From Treponema sp. (GTDB lineage: Bacteria; Spirochaetota; Spirochaetia; Treponematales; Breznakiellaceae), in NCBI GenBank assembly GCA_031275515.1, contig JAISOQ010000023.1:1-5574 (forward strand): a stretch of 5,574 nt of DNA, in the 5' to 3' direction. The position numbers and the translations under genes are program-made. Below the pieces are notes generated by a model, which was given only the letters and a program-made list of their open reading frames with translations, was not told the DNA's origin and did not search any database. Numbering within the stretch: position 1 is the stretch's first letter; each line of letters starts with the position of its first letter. This document shows, piece after piece, positions 1-5,394 of this stretch.

Positions 1-1
1 A

Positions 2-103
2 CAGTATAACCTGAATCATGCCATAGATAACCTTTTGGAAATCTACAAGGCTAAAGTTACCTTTTCTAAATGTCCAACCCAAGCGGTTTCGGTTACTTTT
101 TAA
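2..103 (+). CDS. Possible C-terminal tail of an unrecognised gene (partial, runs off left edge)
   Basis: One plus-strand frame is open from the window edge to a TAA at 101-103. It encodes about 33 residues that begin QYNLNHAIDNLLEIYKAKV and end in VSVTF. The first 15-20 residues read like an amphipathic helix, but I recognise no family motif. The reading frame passes through the first of two direct repeats (56-79), and its stop codon lies inside the second (92-114). A transposase or its helper gene running into the reiterated end of an insertion element would look like this, so a mobile-element gene is the leading guess. It could equally be chance open sequence, because 33 codons are weak evidence. 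Confidence 0.3.
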   Translation, partial: QYNLNHAIDNLLEIYKAKVTFSKCPTQAVSVTF

Positions 104-114
104 AATGTCCAACC
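56..114. repeat. Pair of direct repeats, possible insertion-sequence end
   Basis: Two near-identical units lie at 56-79 and 92-114, 36 bases start to start. Each begins GTTAC, continues with a T-rich stretch, and ends with the identical 12-mer AAATGTCCAACC (68-79 and 103-114). They differ by a one-base indel and a couple of substitutions. Reiterated terminal motifs of this kind, in particular with a TGTCCA / TGGACA core, are known from ends of IS21-type elements. That family assignment is inference, because neither the opposite end nor a transposase is in the window. Confidence 0.45.
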
Positions 115-197
115 TCGTAGCCCTGCTTAAAATCATAAAAAAGTCTTACAATGCCTACTGTATAGATTTTTATACTTTTTACGGATGAAGTTTGTTT

Positions 198-232
198 GAG
201 GCGGTGGGTGGGCGAAGCCCATTCTCCGCCTC
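198..232. repeat. Strong GC-rich stem-loop
   Basis: GAGGCGG (198-204) pairs with CCGCCTC (226-232) and TGGGC (209-213) with GCCCA (217-221) around a GAA triloop (214-216). The four bases between the helices on each side form one T-T mismatch, one G-C and two G-T pairs, so the stem is close to continuous over 16 positions. No T-run follows, so it does not look like an ordinary intrinsic terminator. An intergenic palindromic repeat or a structured RNA element is possible. Confidence 0.55.
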
Positions 233-267
233 TTGGGATGATGTTTCTTGGGGCTTGGGGTAAATTT

Positions 268-289
268 CAGGCGGCATGGACGCCGCCTG
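268..289. repeat. GC-rich stem-loop
   Basis: CAGGCGGC (268-275) and GCCGCCTG (282-289) form a perfect eight-base-pair stem with a six-base loop. It sits 35 bases after the stem at 198-232 and shares its GGCGG/CCGCC character, so the two may belong to one repeated element. Confidence 0.5.
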
Positions 290-325
290 CGTAGATTAAT
301 TTGGGGCAAAAAACTTTGCTTTTGG

Positions 326-343
326 GGGAATATTTTTATTCCC
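326..343. repeat. GGGAATA hairpin with T-loop
   Basis: GGGAATA (326-332) and TATTCCC (337-343) form a perfect seven-base-pair stem with a TTTT loop. A weaker GCAAA/TTTGC stem lies just upstream (306-319). Function unknown. On the minus strand it could help to end a transcript, but there is no clear minus-strand gene upstream of it. Confidence 0.4.
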
Positions 344-368
344 ATACAATACAATTCTTTTATAATAT

Positions 369-487
369 GAGCCTGTTCCAAAACCTGGTTGGTTTGGAAC
401 AGGCTCTTGGAAAAACCGGCCAATAGCCCGGTTTTTCCCCTAAATCTAAGGTTGCTGTTCCAAAAACTGAAGTTTTGGAACAGCCTC
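369..487. repeat. Three tandem palindromes sharing a CTGTTCCAAAA core
   Basis: The first hairpin (369-406) has arms GAGCCTGTTCCAAA and TTTGGAACAGGCTC, with two more G-C pairs after a bulged A. The second (409-438) has arms GGAAAAACCGG and CCGGTTTTTCC around an eight-base loop. The third (454-484) has arms GCTGTTCCAAAA-CT and AG-TTTTGGAACAGC, again with one bulged A. The first and third share the TGTTCCAAAA core, so the right arm of the first can pair with the left arm of the third. The outer ends (369-379 and 477-487) are also complementary apart from one position. This looks like a composite intergenic palindromic repeat. Only the second hairpin has a T-run, and that run is inside its stem, so simple terminator function is not supported. 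Confidence 0.65.
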
Positions 488-557
488 ATATATTCATAAA
501 TTCTTAACATTTTAATTTTTTTTGTTTAATAATTTTCCAACCAATTCAAAACCAATT

Positions 558-728
558 GCGCATAACATGTCAGTTTACGCTCCGCCGCCTTACGGAGGCT
601 CGGCCTCCGCAGCAGTTAGATCATTCCGCTGCGCTCCATTCCCATGCCGTTGCTCCGGCACATTTTGCCAGTCTTGGTCGCGTTCCTATGGAACGTTAGC
701 AGCTATCAGTTATATACTGCTGACAGCT
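558..728. other. Degenerate integron attC-like structured element (tentative)
   Basis: The block opens with GCGCATAAC (558-566), which resembles an attC R'' core, and has GTTAG-type candidate R' cores at 615-621 (GTTAGAT, which fits GTTRRRY), 695-700 and 709-715. Between them are stacked small hairpins: CGGAGGC/GCCTCCG with a TCG loop (593-609), TGCCG/CGGCA (645-660), alternative GGCA/TGCC (657-669), CGTTCC/GGAACG with a TAT loop (681-695) and AGCTATCAG/CTGACAGCT with one mismatch (701-728). Sequence such as TACGCTCCGCCGCC and GGCACATTTTGCCA is reminiscent of filler in spirochete cassette attC sites, as I recall them. The two ends do not pair well, no cassette gene precedes it and no integrase is visible, so it is at best a decayed or solitary site. 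Confidence 0.3.
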
Positions 729-779
729 ACATAATATTTCTATTAGATGATGACCTTTGTCATAGTATAAAAAAAATTC

Positions 780-809
780 TTGCAAATTTTTCAATTTTAT
801 TATTAGAAT
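780..809 (+). promoter_or_regulatory. Candidate sigma-70-type promoter for the LuxR-type gene
   Basis: TTGCAA (780-785) and TAGAAT (804-809) are separated by 18 bases in a strongly AT-rich stretch and match the -35 and -10 consensus at four and five of six positions. Transcription would start near 816, giving a leader of about 43 bases before the ATG at 859. In DNA this AT-rich such matches arise by chance, so support is modest. Confidence 0.3.
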
Positions 810-844
810 TATCTGTTTCATGGATAACAAAAGCTTAATGGTAT

Positions 845-850
845 AGGAGA
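845..850 (+). promoter_or_regulatory. Ribosome binding site of the LuxR-type gene
   Basis: AGGAGA lies eight bases before the ATG at 859. It supports that start for the regulator gene over internal methionine codons. Confidence 0.65.
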
Positions 851-858
851 ATATTGCT

Positions 859-1548
859 ATGATATGTATAGTCATAATTGGCGGAAAGGAGTCTGAACTG
901 TATACAAAATTTATAGCCTCACAAACCGATATTTCTATCATAGGACAGGGACGGGACGGATATGACGCTCTCAAGATTGTGCCTCGTCTAAAACCGGATA
1001 TTGTCCTGCTTGACGAAATCCTGCCCCCGGTGGACATCGCGGATATTACCCTGATCCTGAGGGACCGGCTGCCCAAAATGAGGGTGATCATCCTCACCTC
1101 GGCCTATGAAAACACCCGGATCCTCAAAGCCATCAGCTGCGGCGCGTCAGGCTATCTTCTGAAAGACACCCGGCAGGAAAAATTTATCGCCGGGATAAAG
1201 ACCGTTTATAACGGGGGATGCCTTATGAGTCCGGAAATAGCTGCCAAGGCATTCAGGATGTTCCCGGATGCGAACCGGGGCAGCTCCAGGACCCCTGCCC
1301 GGCAGGAGATTTCCTTCCCCCGGCGGGTCAAGATTTCCCGGCAGGAATTACAGATAATCACCTGTATAAGCAAAGGGTTTTCCAACCGGGAAATCAGCAA
1401 ACACCTCACCCTCAAGGAAGGTACGGTTCGTAACTATATCACCTCGATCCTCGAAAAAACCGGGTTGAAGAACCGGACCCAAATAGCGATTTACGCCTGT
1501 AATACCGGCTTTATGAACGAGGTGCAGGAACGGAAGCGGCCCGGATAA
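859..1548 (+). CDS. LuxR/NarL-family response regulator with incomplete receiver pocket
   Basis: Predicted 229-residue cytoplasmic DNA-binding regulator. Residues 1-120 resemble a receiver domain: phosphoacceptor-position Asp52 in PDIVLLDE, Thr80 in VIILTSA, and Lys102 in GYLLKDT. The acidic pair that normally follows strand 1 and binds Mg2+ is replaced (IVIIGGKES, residues 4-12), and the usual MDG after the phospho-site is VDI. Residues about 156-216 form a LuxR-type helix-turn-helix, with GFSNREISKHLTLKEGTVRNYITSILEKTG matching the family well apart from the length limit of any one motif quoted: key blocks are SNREIS, EGTVRNYI and KTGLKNRTQ. Length is typical of NarL-type regulators. The first 100 bases are markedly more AT-rich than the rest. 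No histidine kinase gene is in the window, and its targets are unknown. Loss of the acidic pair suggests phosphorylation-independent or altered control. The gene converges on the AraC-type gene and overlaps it by 38 bases. Confidence 0.9.
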   Translation: MICIVIIGGKESELYTKFIASQTDISIIGQGRDGYDALKIVPRLKPDIVLLDEILPPVDIADITLILRDRLPKMRVIILTSAYENTRILKAISCGASGYLLKDTRQEKFIAGIKTVYNGGCLMSPEIAAKAFRMFPDANRGSSRTPARQEISFPRRVKISRQELQIITCISKGFSNREISKHLTLKEGTVRNYITSILEKTGLKNRTQIAIYACNTGFMNEVQERKRPG

Positions 1549-2347
1549 AGGTACGGCGGTATTCCAGAGGCGAAAGTCCGGTACACTGCTTGAATGTCCG
1601 GGAAAAGTGAAAGGGGTTCTCAAACCCAAAATGAGCCGCCACATCCTGAACTTTAAGGGTTGTATCCACTAAAAAGGAAGAAGCGGCCTCTATCTTGAGC
1701 CTGGTAAAGTATTGAAAGGGGGAAATCCCCAGCTTTTTATGAAAAATCCTGATAAAATGTTCTTCCGATAACCCAAGGCGGCCCGCAAGTTCCCCGACTT
1801 TGAATTTCTCCCGTATTGATTGTTCCATGACTCCCAGCGCCCGTTCTACGTACTCGTTTTTGTTGTTCCGGCGCGGCGTGGAAAGCGTCTCCTCCTCTGC
1901 CCCAAACCACCGGTGGAGCAAGCTCAGTAATAGATATTCCGCCGCCCTGCCGTTTCCCCCGGCCTTATCCCCTGCCAGACGGTGGACTTCCTCTATCAGA
2001 AACCGATCCCGCCTTTCCACCGGAACCCCCCGGTGGCTTCGGGGACCGGAGATGAGGGCCAGAAGATCCCCCTCGGACTCCGGGTCCGGCTCGAAAAGAA
2101 CAGCGTAGTAGCTGATGGGACGCCGTACCGCATTGGGAAATATCGAATGAAATTCCCGGGGTTTGGTCAGGAAAAGCTGATTCCCCGTAATGGTATAGGT
2201 GGAACGGTTCAGAAGAAAAGCGCCGCAGCCTTCGATAAAAAAATGAACTTCGTAATCTCCCGGATCATGGGCATGGTAGCGGCCATGCCAGGAGAGCTTA
2301 TTCCCCCCCACCAGCTTATAAACATACACCGCATCTTTGATCCGCAT
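1511..2347 (-). CDS. AraC-family transcriptional regulator, probable xylose-operon regulator
   Basis: Predicted 278-residue cytoplasmic regulator from the ATG at 2347. The N-terminal part is a cupin-like sugar-sensing domain (HGRYHAHDPGDYEVHFFIEG with its His and Glu residues, then TITGNQLFLTKPREFHSIFP). The C-terminal hundred residues hold two AraC helix-turn-helices: VGELAGRLGLSEEHFIRIFH with ISPFQYF, and VQDVAAHFGFENPFHFSRTF with GLSPLEYR. The frame is open to another ATG at 2392 (293 residues). The extra 15 residues are hydrophobic, use AT-rich codons unlike the rest of the gene, and precede the expected domain start, so I prefer 2347. Neither start has a clear Shine-Dalgarno. It is divergent from xylB and xylA, which strongly suggests that it senses xylose or a related sugar and activates them. 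It is not the E. coli XylR architecture, which carries a periplasmic-binding-protein-like domain. Confidence 0.92.
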   Translation of the reverse strand: MRIKDAVYVYKLVGGNKLSWHGRYHAHDPGDYEVHFFIEGCGAFLLNRSTYTITGNQLFLTKPREFHSIFPNAVRRPISYYAVLFEPDPESEGDLLALISGPRSHRGVPVERRDRFLIEEVHRLAGDKAGGNGRAAEYLLLSLLHRWFGAEEETLSTPRRNNKNEYVERALGVMEQSIREKFKVGELAGRLGLSEEHFIRIFHKKLGISPFQYFTRLKIEAASSFLVDTTLKVQDVAAHFGFENPFHFSRTFKQCTGLSPLEYRRTFIRAASVPAPRS

Positions 2348-2352
2348 GAAAT

Positions 2353-2382
2353 AAAATATCAATAATAGATATGTTTCGTCAA
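2353..2382 (-). promoter_or_regulatory. Candidate promoter for the AraC-type gene
   Basis: On the minus strand TTGACG (2382-2377) and TATTTT (2358-2353) are 18 bases apart, matching consensus at five and four of six positions. The start point would fall at about 2346, essentially on the preferred ATG at 2347, which would make the message leaderless and fits the missing Shine-Dalgarno. A second candidate is the perfect TATAAT at 2429-2424, which lacks a -35 match. Confidence 0.25.
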
Positions 2383-2406
2383 TATCACGCATGGATGAAA
2401 AACCCG

Positions 2407-2444
2407 GATCCCCTGTATAGTGAATTATAAGGCTTTTAGGGATC
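2407..2444. promoter_or_regulatory. Divergent control region: nested inverted repeats around overlapping -10 boxes
   Basis: In the space between the two divergent genes, GATCCC (2407-2412) and GGGATC (2439-2444) form an outer inverted repeat. Inside it lies a near-palindrome, TATAGT-GA-ATTATA (2416-2429). The right half reads TATAAT on the minus strand and the left half TATAGT on the plus strand, so each may be the -10 box of one divergent promoter. No good -35 box accompanies either, as expected for activator-dependent promoters. This is a plausible site for the AraC-type protein or RNA polymerase, but classical AraC operators are direct repeats and none is obvious. Confidence 0.35.
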
Positions 2445-2485
2445 TGCCGCGGCGCCAGGCGCGGGAGGCCGGGGAGAGCTATTCC

Positions 2486-2493
2486 AGGAGGAG
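2486..2493 (+). promoter_or_regulatory. Ribosome binding site of xylB
   Basis: AGGAGGAG ends six bases before the ATG at 2500. It is a near-ideal Shine-Dalgarno and fixes the start of xylB. Confidence 0.8.
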
Positions 2494-2499
2494 AGCGCC

Positions 2500-3987
2500 A
2501 TGAAAACTGTATGCGGAATTGATCTGGGAACTCAAAGCTGTAAAGTCGTTGTCTACGATTATGAAAAGAAATGCGTTGCCGCCCGCGCCCAGACGCCGGT
2601 AGACATGATAGCCGAAAATGACGGCACTCGTGAACAAAAGGCCGAATGGTATGATGCGGCCCTAAAGGACTGTTTCGACAAAATTCCCGCCGGTATCCGG
2701 GAGACTATCGCCGCGATAGGCGTGTCCGGGCATCAGCACAGTCTGGTCCCCCTGGACGAGGCCGGCAAGCCGCTTTACAACGTAAAGCTCTGGTGCGACA
2801 CCTCCACCGCCGCTGAATGTACTCAAATCACCGCCGCGGCAGGGGGGGAAGACAAGCTGATAGCTGAAACCGGGCTTCCCATGAGGCCGGGCTACACCGC
2901 CCCCAAAGTGCAGTGGCTCAAGAACCACAAACCGGAAGCCTTTGCCAAACTCAGGCACATCCTCCTCCCCCACGATTACATCAACTTCCTCCTTACCGGG
3001 GAGTACGCTGCCGAATACGGCGATGCTTCGGGCACTGCCCTTATGGATGTCCGAAAACGGGAATGGTCCGCCAAAATCGCAAATCTTATAGACCCGGCGG
3101 TCATCAACTATCTGCCGGAACTTATTTCCTCGGACCAAAGCGCCGGAAGGGTGTCCGCGGCGGCGGCCCGGCAGTTCGGCATTCCCCAGGGCGCAGTAGT
3201 GGCGGCAGGCGGCGGGGACAACATGATGGGCGCCATAGGTACCGGCACGGTCCGGGACGGGTCCCTCACCATGAGCCTTGGGACATCCGGGACCCTCTTT
3301 GGTTTCTCCGGCAAGCCGGTAGTGGACCCCACGGGGAACCTTGCGGCTTTCTGTTCTTCCACCAACGGCTGGCTGCCTCTGCTCTGTACCATGAACTGCA
3401 CTGTTGCAAGCGAAGAATTCCGGGCCCTTTTGGGTCTGGGCGTCAAGGAGTTCGACGGCGAAGCGGCCAAAGCCCCCATAGGCGCCGACGGCCTGGTGGT
3501 CCTCCCCTTCTTCAACGGGGAACGTACCCCGAACCTTCCCAATGGACGGGCCAGCCTCAACGGGGCCACCAGCGCCAACTTCAAGCGGGAAAATCTGGCC
3601 CGGGCGGCCTTGGAGGCGGCGATATTCGGGATGCGCATAGGGCTTGAGGGCTTTAACGAGTTGGGATACCAGGCTAAAGAGATCCGGCTGACCGGCGGCG
3701 GCGCAAAAAGCCCCCTGTGGCAGAACATAGCCGCCAACGTGATGAACCTGCCGGTGCGCATCCCCTCGAGCGAAGAAGCCGCGGCTATGGGCGCTTCCAT
3801 ACAGGCGCTGTGGGTCCTTGAAAAGCAGACCGGTCCCGGCGCTTCGATAGAATCCCTGGTGGACGCCCACGTAGCCCTTGAGGGAGGGATCACGGTCAAC
3901 CCCGATCCCGCATCGGCGGCGGCTTATGATAAGGCCTACGCCGATTATTCACGGTATCTTGAGGCGTTAAGTCCTCTCTATAAATAG
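2500..3987 (+). CDS. xylB: Xylulokinase (FGGY-family carbohydrate kinase)
   Basis: Predicted 495-residue cytoplasmic kinase that converts D-xylulose and ATP to D-xylulose 5-phosphate. The N-terminal FGGY domain opens with the phosphate-binding strand GIDLGTQSCKVVV (residues 6-18). The sugar-site loop is SGHQHSLVPLD (76-86), where most family members have QMHG or QQHG; the His at 80 is kept. WCDTST (98-103), LLPHDYINFLLTG (155-167) and GDASGTALMDVRKREW (174-189) are typical of xylulokinases. GGGDNMMGAIGTG (237-249) carries the likely catalytic base Asp240. The C-terminal ATP domain includes SLGTSGTLF (259-267), LARAALEAAIFGMR (366-379) and LTGGGAKSPLW (397-407). Length is normal and no residue appears lost. 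An AGGAGGAG site six bases upstream fixes the start. It is the first gene of the operon, 53 bases before xylA, and divergent from the AraC-type regulator. Other FGGY kinases are less likely given the adjacent isomerase. Confidence 0.96.
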   Translation: MKTVCGIDLGTQSCKVVVYDYEKKCVAARAQTPVDMIAENDGTREQKAEWYDAALKDCFDKIPAGIRETIAAIGVSGHQHSLVPLDEAGKPLYNVKLWCDTSTAAECTQITAAAGGEDKLIAETGLPMRPGYTAPKVQWLKNHKPEAFAKLRHILLPHDYINFLLTGEYAAEYGDASGTALMDVRKREWSAKIANLIDPAVINYLPELISSDQSAGRVSAAAARQFGIPQGAVVAAGGGDNMMGAIGTGTVRDGSLTMSLGTSGTLFGFSGKPVVDPTGNLAAFCSSTNGWLPLLCTMNCTVASEEFRALLGLGVKEFDGEAAKAPIGADGLVVLPFFNGERTPNLPNGRASLNGATSANFKRENLARAALEAAIFGMRIGLEGFNELGYQAKEIRLTGGGAKSPLWQNIAANVMNLPVRIPSSEEAAAMGASIQALWVLEKQTGPGASIESLVDAHVALEGGITVNPDPASAAAYDKAYADYSRYLEALSPLYK

Positions 3988-4004
3988 GCCCGCTCAAAGC
4001 GGAC
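3988..4004 (+). other. Small intercistronic hairpin between xylB and xylA
   Basis: Directly after the xylB TAG stop, CCGCT (3990-3994) and AGCGG (3998-4002) form a five-base-pair stem with a CAA loop, extendable by one G-C pair past a mismatch. No T-run follows, so it should not terminate transcription. It might mark a processing or stability boundary between the two coding parts of one message. Confidence 0.25.
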
Positions 4005-4027
4005 CCATCATCAAGTAACTGATTCTT

Positions 4028-4032
4028 GGAGG
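4028..4032 (+). promoter_or_regulatory. Ribosome binding site that fixes the xylA start
   Basis: GGAGG lies eight bases before the ATG at 4041. A TTG at 4026 is in frame and would add five residues (MEVRK), but then the Shine-Dalgarno would sit inside the coding sequence and no other site precedes the TTG. The ATG at 4041 is therefore the start. Confidence 0.85.
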
Positions 4033-4040
4033 TAAGAAAA

Positions 4041-5384
4041 ATGGCGGATTATTTTGTGGGAAGCAAAGAGTACTTCCCCGGTATCGGCAAGATCAAGTAT
4101 GAAGGCCCAAAAAGCGACAATCCTTTAGCGTTCAAGTATTACGACGCGGAAAAACTGGTAGGCGGCAAGAAGATGAAGGATCACCTTCGTTTCGCCGTGG
4201 CCTACTGGCATAGTTTCTGCGCCGATGGTACGGACCCCTTTGGCGCCGCCACCCATCCCCACCCCTGGATTACGGACGCAAAAAGTCCCATTGAAGCGGC
4301 GGAACACAAGGTGGACGCGGCGTTCGAGTTCTTCACCAAGCTGGGGGCTGAATTCTACGCTTTCCATGACCGGGACATGGCCCCTGAAGGCGGCACTCCT
4401 GCGGAAAGCGAGAAGAACCTGCGGGCCATAACCGCCCGGGCAAAGGAACGCCAGCAGGCTACGGGGGTCAAGCTCCTTTGGGGGACTGCGAACCTCTTTA
4501 CCCATCCGCGGTTCATGAACGGCGCGGCTACCAATCCGGAATTCGCCGTTCTCGCTCTGGCGGCCAACCAGGTTAAAGCCGCCATCGATGCCACGATAGA
4601 GCTGGGCGGCGAAGGCTATACCTTTTGGGGCGGACGGGAAGGCTACATGAGTCTGCTCAACACCGACCTCAAGCGGGAAAAAGATCACCTGGCCAGATTC
4701 CTCATCGCCGCCCGGGATTACGCCCGCGCCCAGGGCTTTAAAGGGGCCTTCTACATCGAACCCAAGCCAATGGAACCCACCAAACACCAATACGACTACG
4801 ACACGGAAACCGTCATCGGCTTCCTGCGCTACTACGGCCTGGACAAGGACTTCCGCCTGAACATCGAAGCCAACCACGCCGAGCTTGCCGGCCACGACTT
4901 TTACCACGAACTGGAAACCGCCGCCGCCGCCGGGCTTTTTGGTTCCGTGGATGCCAACCGCGGCGATTCCCGGAACGGCTGGGACACGGATCAGTTCCCC
5001 AACAGCTATTACGAAACCACCCTGGCCATGTATGCCATTCTGAGAGCCGGCGGCTTTACCACCGGGGGCCTCAATTTTGACGCCAAGATTCGCCGCAACT
5101 CGGTGGACCCTGCGGATCTCTTTGAAGCCCACATAGGCGGCATGGACGCTTTTGCGGCGGGTCTTGAAGCCGCCCACCGGCTCATCGCCGGCGGCAAGCT
5201 GGCGGACTTTGTGAAGAACCGCTACGCCTCCTACGACTCCGGCGAGGGCGCTAAATTCGAGAAGGGAGAACTATCGCTGGAAGACCTGGCGAAGCTGGGC
5301 GGCGATTACGGCGCATTCGGCATCACGAGCGGCAAGCAGGAGCGGCTTGAGAACATCCTGAATCAGTATTTGCTGGGTTTGTAA
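4041..5384 (+). CDS. xylA: Xylose isomerase, class II
   Basis: Predicted 447-residue cytoplasmic TIM-barrel enzyme, normally a tetramer, that interconverts D-xylose and D-xylulose using two divalent metal ions. The long N-terminal segment (FPGIGKIKYEGPKSDNPLAF) marks class II. Catalytic His109 and Asp112 are in FHDRDMAPEGG. The metal ligands are all present: Glu240 with Lys242 (IEPKPMEPTKHQYD), Glu276 and His279 (NIEANHA), Asp304 (SVDANRGD), Asp315 and Asp317 (GWDTDQFP) and Asp347 (GGLNFDAK). WGTANLFTHPR and FWGGREGY are further family signatures. Each ligand sits about eight residues later than in the classic E. coli numbering, consistent with a slightly longer N-terminus. It is the second gene of the xylBA operon, and its product is the substrate of XylB. 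Nothing suggests decay. Glucose isomerase side activity is usual for the family. Confidence 0.98.
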   Translation: MADYFVGSKEYFPGIGKIKYEGPKSDNPLAFKYYDAEKLVGGKKMKDHLRFAVAYWHSFCADGTDPFGAATHPHPWITDAKSPIEAAEHKVDAAFEFFTKLGAEFYAFHDRDMAPEGGTPAESEKNLRAITARAKERQQATGVKLLWGTANLFTHPRFMNGAATNPEFAVLALAANQVKAAIDATIELGGEGYTFWGGREGYMSLLNTDLKREKDHLARFLIAARDYARAQGFKGAFYIEPKPMEPTKHQYDYDTETVIGFLRYYGLDKDFRLNIEANHAELAGHDFYHELETAAAAGLFGSVDANRGDSRNGWDTDQFPNSYYETTLAMYAILRAGGFTTGGLNFDAKIRRNSVDPADLFEAHIGGMDAFAAGLEAAHRLIAGGKLADFVKNRYASYDSGEGAKFEKGELSLEDLAKLGGDYGAFGITSGKQERLENILNQYLLGL

Positions 5385-5394
5385 CAGTCTCCTA

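Larger units (their letters stand above)
104..858. other. Long non-coding, hairpin-rich intergenic region
   Basis: About 755 bases without a credible gene. Open frames on either strand (for example minus 133-510 and plus 522-734) run through strong palindromes and translate into low-complexity or Arg/Pro/Ser/Cys-rich peptides. They lack a ribosome binding site or a recognisable domain. The content by position is: AT-rich sequence (120-190), two GC-rich stem-loops (198-289), small A/T hairpins (306-343), three tandem palindromes (369-487), a T-rich spacer (488-550), an attC-like structured block (558-728), then an AT-rich leader with a candidate promoter and ribosome binding site for the gene at 859. 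The sharp alternation of AT-rich and GC-rich blocks suggests accumulated small mobile or repeated elements. Confidence 0.6.

Noticed and set aside
56..114. CRISPR array
   Set aside because: There are only two imperfect copies with a 12-base gap, which is far too short for spacers, and no cas genes.
133..510. Minus-strand open frame of 125 residues
   Set aside because: It runs through all the strong hairpins of the region, is rich in Lys/Arg/Pro and Phe in blocks that mirror the palindromes, has no ribosome binding site and no recognisable domain.
522..734. Plus-strand open frame of 70 residues (and the overlapping frame at 644-838)
   Set aside because: It translates the attC-like filler into Cys/Ser/Pro/Arg-rich text and lacks a Shine-Dalgarno. 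Such short frames are usual artefacts of structured non-coding repeats.
2662..3899. Long minus-strand open frames opposite xylB (402 and 263 residues)
   Set aside because: They mirror the GC-rich codon pattern of xylB, which has full family motifs and an ideal ribosome binding site. The translated text shows no domain.
4026..4040. TTG start five codons upstream of the xylA ATG
   Set aside because: It would place the GGAGG ribosome binding site inside the gene and has no site of its own. The ATG at 4041 is correctly spaced.
4125..5177. Long minus-strand open frame opposite xylA (350 residues)
   Set aside because: A shadow of xylA. It is rich in Gly/Val/Phe without motifs, and xylA carries every catalytic residue on the other strand.
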